A DNA stretch of 9,520 bases. It comes from Acidaminococcales bacterium (lineage in GTDB: Bacteria > Bacillota > Negativicutes > Acidaminococcales > JAISLQ01). The DNA lies in contig JAISPA010000137.1 of NCBI GenBank assembly GCA_031275255.1, forward strand, positions 1 to 9,520, in the 5' to 3' direction. This document shows, piece by piece, positions 1 to 5,331 of this stretch (its first letter is position 1; every line of letters begins with the position of its first letter). Below the pieces are notes generated by a model that had not been told where the DNA came from, did not search any database, and saw only the letters and a program-made list of their open reading frames with translations. A program made the position numbers and the translations under genes.

Positions 1-1632
1 CTAGAACAGGGAGTGGACAAGGTTTTCGGCTATCCGGGCGGCGCTATTCTGCCTTTTTACGATGCGCTGGCCGGTTCAAAAACCATTGAGCACATACTCA
101 CCGTCCACGAGCAGGGCGCGGCGCACGCCGCCGACGGCTACGCCAGAGGCAGCGGGCGGGTCGGCGTATGCGTAGCTACCTCCGGGCCGGGCGCAACCAA
201 CCTGGTAACAGGCCTTGCCACCGCTTTCATGGATTCCATACCGGTAGTGGCGATTACCGGGCAGGTGGCGCGCAACCTGATCGGCCGCGACGCTTTCCAG
301 GAAGTCGACATAACCGGCATCAGCATGCCGGTTACCAAGCATAATTTCCTGGTTAAAAAACCGGCGCATCTTGCCGCAACCATCCGCCTGGCTTTCGATA
401 TCGCGAAATCCGGCCGGCCGGGGCCGGTACTGGTCGACGTGCCGCGCGACATACAGGTCATGCCGATCGAATATATTCCGGGCGGAGGGAAAAAGCAAGG
501 CGGCGCGCCCGAGCGGCAGTGCAACGACAACGATATAGACGCCGCCGCCGCCGCGATCAAAAATGCCCGCCGTCCGCTTCTTTTGGCCGGCGGCGGAGCG
601 GTCGCCGCCGAAATACAGCCGGAGCTGGTGGAACTGGCGGAGAAAATAAATATGCCTGTGGGCAGCACGCTCATGGGGCTGGGCGCTTTTCCGGGAGAGC
701 ATCGCCTGTTTTTGGGCATGACCGGGCTGCACGGCCTGGAGCGGGCAAACAACGCGATACAGGCCGCCGACGTTCTTTTGGCGGTCGGCAGCAGATTTAA
801 CGACCGGGTTACCGGAGACCCCAAGGCTTATACAGAAAAGAAAACGGTCATACATATCGACGTCGACCCGGCGGAAATCGACAAAAACGTTTTTGCCGGC
901 ATCGGTTTGGCCGGCGACATGAAATGCTGCCTGCGGAAACTTTGCGCGAAAATCAACGGCAAAACGCCGCAATCCTGGTGGGACGCCATCAACGATTGGC
1001 CCGGCGCCCGCGAGTCCGCCCGGGGGACTGCCGCGCCGCTTTTCGTGCGGGCGCTGGACGATGCGGCGCGCGGCCGCGATGTGATTATCGTAACCGACGT
1101 CGGCCAGCATCAAATGTGGGTGGCGCAGCATGTCAGGATTGCCCGCCCGCGCAACTGGATAACATCCGGCGGACTGGGCTGCATGGGGTTCGGTCTGCCG
1201 GCGGCGATCGGCGCGCAATTTTCCCGTCCGGAAAGCCGCGTTATCGTCGTGTCCGGCGACGGCGGCTTCAAAATGACCGGTAACGAGTTTTATACCATAG
1301 CCAAACACAAACTGCCGATTGTCAGCGTGCTGTTCAACAATGACGGGTTGGGGATGATACGGCAGCTGCAGCAGGTGCTTTTTGAGGGACGGCATTTTTC
1401 CTGTGAATTGCCGCCTATAATGGATTTTGTCGCTTACGCGGGCGCTTTCGGCATAAAGGGCGAACGGGCTGATACGGCGGAAAAATTTGCCGCCGCGCTT
1501 GACGAGGCGCTCGCCTCTAATGAGCCGCGCTTTATCGAAGCCGTGATCAAGCCGTCCGATATGGTAAAACCCATGGTAAATGTCGGCGGCGGGCTAAATT
1601 CCTACGTGAAGTTTCCTTTGCCGCCCGAATAG
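1..1632 (+). CDS. ilvB: Acetolactate synthase large subunit (5' end outside window)
   Basis: This thiamine-diphosphate enzyme joins two pyruvates to acetolactate (valine/leucine branch), or pyruvate and 2-ketobutyrate to acetohydroxybutyrate (isoleucine branch), in the cytoplasm. The reading frame is open from base 1 (LEQGVDKVFGYPGG), so the true start lies upstream; probably only some 15-25 residues are missing. Counting from the GTG codon at 13, the catalytic Glu is E33 in HEQGAAHAADGYARG. The block FQEVDITGISMPVTKHNF is typical of the family, and the cofactor site is GDGGF (415-419) with NN at 442-443. The order is pyrimidine-binding, central and pyrophosphate-binding domains. One oddity: the family's QWQ motif reads QLQ here (L452, codon 1366-1368). 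No small regulatory subunit (ilvN) follows; transporter genes do, after 52 bases without an obvious terminator. The length fits a biosynthetic rather than a truncated enzyme. The family call is very secure; the anabolic role is inferred. Confidence 0.95.
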   Translation, partial: LEQGVDKVFGYPGGAILPFYDALAGSKTIEHILTVHEQGAAHAADGYARGSGRVGVCVATSGPGATNLVTGLATAFMDSIPVVAITGQVARNLIGRDAFQEVDITGISMPVTKHNFLVKKPAHLAATIRLAFDIAKSGRPGPVLVDVPRDIQVMPIEYIPGGGKKQGGAPERQCNDNDIDAAAAAIKNARRPLLLAGGGAVAAEIQPELVELAEKINMPVGSTLMGLGAFPGEHRLFLGMTGLHGLERANNAIQAADVLLAVGSRFNDRVTGDPKAYTEKKTVIHIDVDPAEIDKNVFAGIGLAGDMKCCLRKLCAKINGKTPQSWWDAINDWPGARESARGTAAPLFVRALDDAARGRDVIIVTDVGQHQMWVAQHVRIARPRNWITSGGLGCMGFGLPAAIGAQFSRPESRVIVVSGDGGFKMTGNEFYTIAKHKLPIVSVLFNNDGLGMIRQLQQVLFEGRHFSCELPPIMDFVAYAGAFGIKGERADTAEKFAAALDEALASNEPRFIEAVIKPSDMVKPMVNVGGGLNSYVKFPLPPE

Positions 1633-1685
1633 GCGCGGCGGCGCGGCAGGCATTGGCATTACTATTCTTCGTCGAAAGGCAGACT

Positions 1686-2564
1686 ATGAACAAGCGTGAA
1701 TACATAATTTTTATCCTGCTTTTTTTTGCCGCCGCCGGATTGGCGGGTGAAAGTGCGCTAAGGACTTCGGCCGACGCAAACAGGCCAAAAAAAGAAATCA
1801 AAAAAATAGTGTCCCTGTCGCCCTCAAATACGGAAATACTTTTCGCGCTCGGCGCCGGCGACGAAATTGTCGGCGTAACCACTTACTGCGACTATCCCGC
1901 ACAAGCGCTGTCCAAAGAGAAAATAGGCGGGTTTTTCGCTCCCGACATAGAAAAGATCGTCCTTCTCAATCCTGATGCCATACTCGCCAACAGTACCCTG
2001 CAGTCGGAGGCAATCCGCCAGCTGCAAAGAGCCGGCCTTTACGTCATGCCAGTGAAAAACGCCAACCTTGATGAAATACTTGAGAGCATAGCCATTATTG
2101 CCCAAACAATCGGCCGGGAAAAAGAAGGAGACGCTTTGCGCCAAAAACTGGACGCCGGGCGCCGGGATGCCAAAATACGGCTTGCCCGCTACACAGGCAA
2201 GCCGCGCGTGTTTATAGAAGTTTGGGACAAACCCATCCTGACTGTCGGCCGCCGTTCTTATCTGAGCGGCCTGGTGGCGGAAGCGGGCGGGATTAACGTT
2301 GCGGGCGGCGCGGACGCCGATTACTACAATTGGGATATTGAAAAAATATACGCCGCCAACCCTGACGTATACCTCAGGCTGCGCGGCAACGATATGGGCA
2401 GCCGCGCCGATATAATGCCGGATACACTAAGGGAACTGGAAGCCGTGCGCGGCGGCCGGGTTGTTACCGTATTCGGCGATTGGATTGTGCGCCCCGGCCC
2501 GCGCAGCATCGAGGCCCTGCCGCAAATCATGGACGCCGTCTATAGTGAGGGCCGGGAAAAATGA
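1686..2564 (+). CDS. btuF: Periplasmic cobalamin-type substrate-binding protein of an ABC importer
   Basis: This protein binds a corrinoid, or possibly another metal chelate, outside the membrane and delivers it to the permease encoded next. The ATG at 1686 is preferred over an upstream TTG at 1653 because AAAGG (1675-1679) lies six bases before it and the N-terminus then becomes a clean signal peptide: MNKREY, a hydrophobic core (residues 7-20), then GESA. Mature residues about 40-288 form the Fe3+/B12 periplasmic-binding fold. The opening [31 protein letters not shown] is strongly reminiscent of BtuF-like proteins. The signal peptide has no lipobox cysteine, so the protein should be soluble in a periplasm, as expected for a diderm. 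The 3' end overlaps the permease gene by four bases (ATGA), showing translational coupling. Cobalamin is the most likely ligand, but siderophore or heme cannot be excluded by eye. Confidence 0.85.
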   Translation: MNKREYIIFILLFFAAAGLAGESALRTSADANRPKKEIKKIVSLSPSNTEILFALGAGDEIVGVTTYCDYPAQALSKEKIGGFFAPDIEKIVLLNPDAILANSTLQSEAIRQLQRAGLYVMPVKNANLDEILESIAIIAQTIGREKEGDALRQKLDAGRRDAKIRLARYTGKPRVFIEVWDKPILTVGRRSYLSGLVAEAGGINVAGGADADYYNWDIEKIYAANPDVYLRLRGNDMGSRADIMPDTLRELEAVRGGRVVTVFGDWIVRPGPRSIEALPQIMDAVYSEGREK

Positions 2565-3541
2565 AAATGCGCTGGTCTTTTGTCTTTGCCTTCGCGGCGC
2601 TTTTAATCAGCGTATGCCTGCTTTTGGCCTCGGGCGCGCACGATATGGGCTTTGCCCATTTTACCCGCTCGCTGCTTGGGCTTGGCGACAGTTTCACGGC
2701 GCAGGAAGAATTAATTGTCTGGCGGCTGCGCTGGCCGCGGATATTGCTTTCCCTTACCGTGGGAGCGGCGCTCGCCACCGCCGGCGTATGCCAGCAGGCG
2801 ATATTCAAAAATCCCCTGGCGGAGCCCTTTATACTCGGCATATCAGGCGGCGCGGCTTTAGGGGCGGCTATCGCCATTATCGCCGGCTATCCCAATTTGA
2901 TCGCTTTCATGGCTTTTGTCGGCGGCATAAGCACCGTTGCCATCGTTAAGGGGCTTGACGCCAAATTTGCCTCTACCGGCTCGGTAACGCATCTGCTTTT
3001 GGCCGGCGTGGCTATCTCCTCCCTTGCCGGCGCTTGCCTGAGCGCACTCATGTCGCTTTATTCCCAGCAAATGCAGCTGATCTTTTTTTGGATCATGGGC
3101 AGCGTCGCCATGCCGCCGGACAACTACCCTCTTATTTGCGGCTTTATCATCCTGTGCATAGCCATAACCTGCGGCTACGCCCGGGAACTCGACCTTATCA
3201 GCATAGGGGACGAGCAGGCGTTTTTTCTTGGCGTGGAAGTAAAAAAAGTGCGCAACATAGTGCTTTTTCTTTCCGCCGTCATCACCAGCCTCGCCGTTTC
3301 CATGAGCGGGACGATCGGCTTTATCGGCCTGGTCGCGCCGCACCTTCTGCGCAACTGGACAGGCGCGTCGCATGTTACTCTGCTGCCGCTTTCGGCTGTT
3401 TGGGGCGGGATAATGCTTTTGTGGGCGGACGGGCTCATCAGGCTTACGCCGTGGTTTTCCGCCCTGCCGGTCGGCGTCATTACGGCGCTTTTTGGTGCGC
3501 CTTTTTTTCTTTATATCCTTTGGGCCAGGGGGCGTATGTGA
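2561..3541 (+). CDS. btuC: FecCD/BtuC-type ABC importer permease
   Basis: This integral membrane subunit forms the translocation path of the importer. It is 326 residues, the usual length of the family, with a run of hydrophobic segments consistent with about ten helices starting at residue 7. Family hallmarks are present: [19 protein letters not shown] followed by [20 protein letters not shown] near residues 57-100. The cytoplasmic coupling region reads [17 protein letters not shown]. Near the end are [19 protein letters not shown] and, at the C-terminus, [19 protein letters not shown]. The glutamate often found just before LPVG is alanine here. The start ATG at 2561 overlaps the stop of the binding-protein gene, and GAGG at 2547-2550 serves as ribosome site; an in-frame ATG at 2567 is a less likely start. 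The stop overlaps the ATPase start by one base (TGATG). Substrate assignment rests on the neighbouring binding protein. Confidence 0.88.
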   Translation: MKMRWSFVFAFAALLISVCLLLASGAHDMGFAHFTRSLLGLGDSFTAQEELIVWRLRWPRILLSLTVGAALATAGVCQQAIFKNPLAEPFILGISGGAALGAAIAIIAGYPNLIAFMAFVGGISTVAIVKGLDAKFASTGSVTHLLLAGVAISSLAGACLSALMSLYSQQMQLIFFWIMGSVAMPPDNYPLICGFIILCIAITCGYARELDLISIGDEQAFFLGVEVKKVRNIVLFLSAVITSLAVSMSGTIGFIGLVAPHLLRNWTGASHVTLLPLSAVWGGIMLLWADGLIRLTPWFSALPVGVITALFGAPFFLYILWARGRM

Positions 3542-4317
3542 TGGGCAAACCCCTTCTCGCGGCGGACAATGTTTCGGTCCGGTTGGGAAAAACCACTATT
3601 CTCGCCGATTTTTCCTTCGCGTTAAACAAAGGGGAATTTTGGGGAGTTTTAGGCCCCAACGGCAGCGGCAAGACTACCTTTTTAAAAACTCTGGGCGGCT
3701 GGCTGCCTTGTTGCAAAGGGGCAGTTTTTTGGGAAGGCAGGCCGCTCGCCGGCATGGAACGCAAGGCGGTGGCCCGCAGGATAGGCATGGTCGCGGTCGA
3801 GGAGGGAAACAACTCTTTTACCGTCGAGGAAACGATCTTCATGGGGCGGTTTGCGCATCTGGGGCGTTTCGCGCGGGTAGAGGCGGAAGACAAGGACAAA
3901 GTAGACGAAGCCATGCGCTCTGTCGGCCTCGGCGACAAACGCGGCCGGTTCATGCACCAGCTCAGCCAGGGCGAGAGGCAGAAAGTATGGGTCGCCCGCG
4001 CGCTCGCGCAGGATGTCGACGTGCTGCTGCTGGACGAGCCGACCGCGCATCTTGACGTAAAAAGCCAAAGCGAGGTCTTTTCCATACTGGAAAAACTCTG
4101 CGTGAACACCGGGCTCGCGGTCATCGCCATATTGCACGACGTCAACCTGGCGCTTTGTTTCAGCAGCCACCTCTTGCTCATACAAGACAGGAAAATCAAG
4201 GCGGCAGGCCGGAAAGAAGAAATTCTGAACGCGGAAAATTTTACCGAACTTTATCAGCTGCCTTTTGCCTTGGAAAAAAGTCCCGCAGGCTGTTGGGTAA
4301 AAATAAACTATAAGTAA
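3541..4317 (+). CDS. btuD: ABC importer ATPase of the cobalamin/iron-chelate class, with altered Q-loop
   Basis: This is the cytoplasmic ATP-hydrolysing subunit that powers the BtuC-like permease; it is 258 residues. The ATG at 3541 is chosen because it overlaps the permease stop (TGATG) and gives the usual short N-terminus. Visible motifs are Walker A GPNGSGKTT (38-46), signature LSQGERQ (141-147), Walker B VLLLDEPT (161-168), D-loop HLD (170-172) and switch histidine H199 in ILHDVNLAL. The segment TVEETIFMGRFAHLGRF is characteristic of the siderophore/heme/B12 importer branch. The region that normally reads VPQ reads MVAVEEGNNSF (83-93), so the Q-loop glutamine seems to be replaced by valine or glutamate. 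All other catalytic residues are intact, so the protein is probably active. A terminator-like hairpin follows directly, marking the end of the transcription unit. Confidence 0.88.
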   Translation: MGKPLLAADNVSVRLGKTTILADFSFALNKGEFWGVLGPNGSGKTTFLKTLGGWLPCCKGAVFWEGRPLAGMERKAVARRIGMVAVEEGNNSFTVEETIFMGRFAHLGRFARVEAEDKDKVDEAMRSVGLGDKRGRFMHQLSQGERQKVWVARALAQDVDVLLLDEPTAHLDVKSQSEVFSILEKLCVNTGLAVIAILHDVNLALCFSSHLLLIQDRKIKAAGRKEEILNAENFTELYQLPFALEKSPAGCWVKINYK

Positions 4318-4318
4318 A

Positions 4319-4348
4319 AGCGCCGGGAGTAAGTTGCCGCCCGGCGTT
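4319..4348 (+). terminator. Probable intrinsic terminator after the importer operon
   Basis: Bases 4321-4327 (CGCCGGG) pair perfectly with 4340-4346 (CCCGGCG). A G-T and an A-T pair extend the stem to nine pairs, closing a 12-base loop. The stem begins two bases after the ATPase stop codon and is followed by TTATTTCT, a modest T-rich stretch. Position and base composition fit a rho-independent terminator; the interrupted T-run makes its strength uncertain. Confidence 0.6.
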
Positions 4349-4411
4349 ATTTCTCCGTCAGGCAAATGCCGCGATATAGCGGTCAGATAGTTTTACGGCC
4401 GGCTTACTGTA

Positions 4412-4503
4412 AAACATGGGCAAACCCGAAGCTCAGGCAGAGCCTTAAGATAAAGCGGGGCGCAAAAACAAGCGTCGTACACACAATGTTTAGTGGCCGG
4501 AGC
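4412..4503 (+). promoter_or_regulatory. Candidate structured leader RNA resembling a c-di-GMP-I (GEMM) riboswitch
   Basis: Two short blocks match the ligand-pocket strands of c-di-GMP-I riboswitches as I remember them: GGGCAAACC at 4418-4426 and GCGGGGCGCAAA at 4455-4466 (family: GGGCAAACC and GUGGGACGCAAA). Between them CCCG (4425-4428) pairs with CGGG (4456-4459), enclosing GCTC/GAGC (4431-4434/4440-4443), where the family has its P2 hairpin. GTGGCCGG at 4493-4500 resembles the family's 3' GCCGG strand. Against it, P2 lacks an evident GNRA loop, the P3 stem is weak, and a convincing P1 was not found. The same bases also fit another fold: AAACAT (4412-4417) with ATGTTT (4486-4491) closing a multi-branch loop that contains GGCGC/GCGTC (4459-4463/4472-4476). 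Structured RNA is likely; the ligand class is tentative. It lies about 230 bases upstream of the 164-residue gene. Confidence 0.35.
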
Positions 4504-4607
4504 AATAATTTCGTCTTTGCAGGATTATTTCATAAGGTGGGCGAAATAACCAAGTTAGATGAGGCTTCATTCAGCGAAATATTCGGCCCCCGCCGAATGT
4601 CGGGGGC
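4504..4607 (+). other. Chain of mutually exclusive hairpins in the leader of the 164-residue gene
   Basis: Four inverted repeats lie in this gene-free stretch and compete in pairs. AATAAT (4504-4509) can pair with ATTATT (4524-4529), but TTATTTC (4525-4531) can instead pair with GAAATAA (4543-4549). Further on, ATTCGGC (4581-4587) pairs with GCCGAAT (4592-4598) around a CCCC loop, while GCCCCCG (4586-4592) pairs with CGGGGGC (4601-4607). Overlapping alternatives of this kind are common in switching leaders. No clear T-run follows the last stem, so a simple terminator is not obvious. An 86-codon open frame across 4366-4626 has no convincing ribosome site or recognisable protein and is not called. 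Confidence 0.4.
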
Positions 4608-4663
4608 GCGTTCCCGCCGCCCTTAACCGCCCTCTCAGGCGACTTTTCCGCCCTGCTTTGTTA

Positions 4664-4697
4664 CCGGGTCAGCCCGCACCCGGCGCGGCGGCCGCCG
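4664..4697 (+). repeat. GC-rich palindromes just upstream of the 164-residue gene
   Basis: CCGGGT (4664-4669) pairs with ACCCGG (4678-4683) around an eight-base loop, and a 12-base perfect palindrome CGGCGGCCGCCG occupies 4686-4697. They end about 22 bases before the GAGGTG ribosome site at 4720-4725. They could fold as stable RNA stems before the start codon or be a protein-binding site; the sequence does not decide. The rest of 4608-4734 shows no gene. Confidence 0.4.
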
Positions 4698-4734
4698 ACA
4701 ATACGTTCAATACTGCAATGAGGTGAAATATTGA

Positions 4735-5229
4735 ATGAATTTCGTGGATTTGCTGCTGGAAAACATCGTGGCCGTTTCCAGCGCCGACGTAATAAACATA
4801 GTGCTGGATAAATGGGGAAGAATCCGTCACGGCATAACCGAGGAAACCGCCGTCAATTACCCGCAGTTCATCAACGACCTTCTGCATATAGCCGACTTTA
4901 ACAATTCGGCCTGTTTCGAGGGGTTGGTTTCTTTCGTCTGTTATTGCGACAAACTGGGAATGGAGAACACCATCAAGGCTTTCCGCAACATCAAAGCAGA
5001 CAAAGACGCGGACGTACTTGAGGAAATATTCAATATCGCGGAAGTTCAGAAACTCTACGCCAGCCGGTCTAAGGCTCTGCCGGACGAAGCAGTCGAGCGG
5101 ATCGTCTTTCTCGGCGCACAAATGTACTTTAACCAAGCGGAAACAGACGTTTGGGAACTATTGGAAAAATACATCGACAAGGAGATGTACAACTATACCC
5201 TGCACATAAAAAACCGGCTGAAAAACTGA
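4735..5229 (+). CDS. Uncharacterised 164-residue helical protein
   Basis: I do not recognise this protein with confidence. It starts at ATG 4735 with GAGGTG (4720-4725) nine bases upstream, a good ribosome site. It has no signal peptide or membrane segment and is acidic and predominantly helical, so probably a soluble cytoplasmic protein. The middle, FEGLVSFVCYCDKLGMENTIKAFRNIKADKDADVLEEIFNIAE without its linkers (residues about 61-103), recalls the repeating helix pattern of DUF4375/DMP19-like proteins, but only weakly. It stands alone between a long structured leader and the separate promoter of the penicillin-binding protein gene, so its neighbours give no functional hint. No strong terminator is visible after it. 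The start, codon pattern and ribosome site make it a real gene; function is open. Confidence 0.8.
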   Translation: MNFVDLLLENIVAVSSADVINIVLDKWGRIRHGITEETAVNYPQFINDLLHIADFNNSACFEGLVSFVCYCDKLGMENTIKAFRNIKADKDADVLEEIFNIAEVQKLYASRSKALPDEAVERIVFLGAQMYFNQAETDVWELLEKYIDKEMYNYTLHIKNRLKN

Positions 5230-5275
5230 CGAAAGTGCTTTTTACCCGCTTGCAATTTATCACTTTGTTTTTTTA

Positions 5276-5284
5276 TGTTATAAT
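5276..5284 (+). promoter_or_regulatory. Extended -10 promoter for the penicillin-binding protein gene
   Basis: TGTTATAAT (TG at 5276-5277, perfect TATAAT at 5279-5284) is a textbook extended -10 element for the housekeeping sigma factor. The -35 is weak: TTTATC at 5256-5261 gives a 17-base spacing with three consensus matches, in keeping with extended -10 promoters. Predicted transcription start is near 5291, about 40 bases before the ATG at 5332; this also argues against the TTG at 5296 as the start codon. Confidence 0.75.
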
Positions 5285-5288
5285 ACAA

Positions 5289-5302
5289 ATGGCATTTGCC
5301 AT
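5289..5302. repeat. Short inverted repeat at the predicted transcription start
   Basis: ATGGCA (5289-5294) and TGCCAT (5297-5302) form a perfect inverted repeat around TT, directly over the predicted start of transcription. It may be an operator for a dimeric repressor or a small 5'-end stem in the mRNA. No binding protein can be named. Confidence 0.35.
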
Positions 5303-5331
5303 ACAAACAGTCTCAGGGGGTTCTCCTGCCA

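Noticed and set aside
76..1395. Long minus-strand open frame opposite ilvB
   Set aside because: It is a codon-bias shadow of the clearly conserved acetolactate synthase; its translation resembles no protein.
1633..1685. Cobalamin riboswitch before the importer genes
   Set aside because: The gap is far too short and contains none of the expected conserved boxes.
3480..4365. Minus-strand open frames opposite the ATPase gene
   Set aside because: The plus-strand frame carries all ABC motifs; the opposing frames are low-complexity shadows.
4366..4626. 86-codon open frame in the leader region
   Set aside because: No good ribosome site, unconvincing composition, and it runs through several inverted repeats better explained as RNA structure.
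4318..4734. tRNA, 6S, SRP or RNase P RNA in the long gap
   Set aside because: No T-loop, CCA end, or conserved cores of these RNAs could be found by eye on either strand.
5296..5331. TTG at 5296 as start of the penicillin-binding protein
   Set aside because: It lies within a few bases of the predicted transcription start and has no ribosome site; ATG 5332 has AGGGGG upstream.
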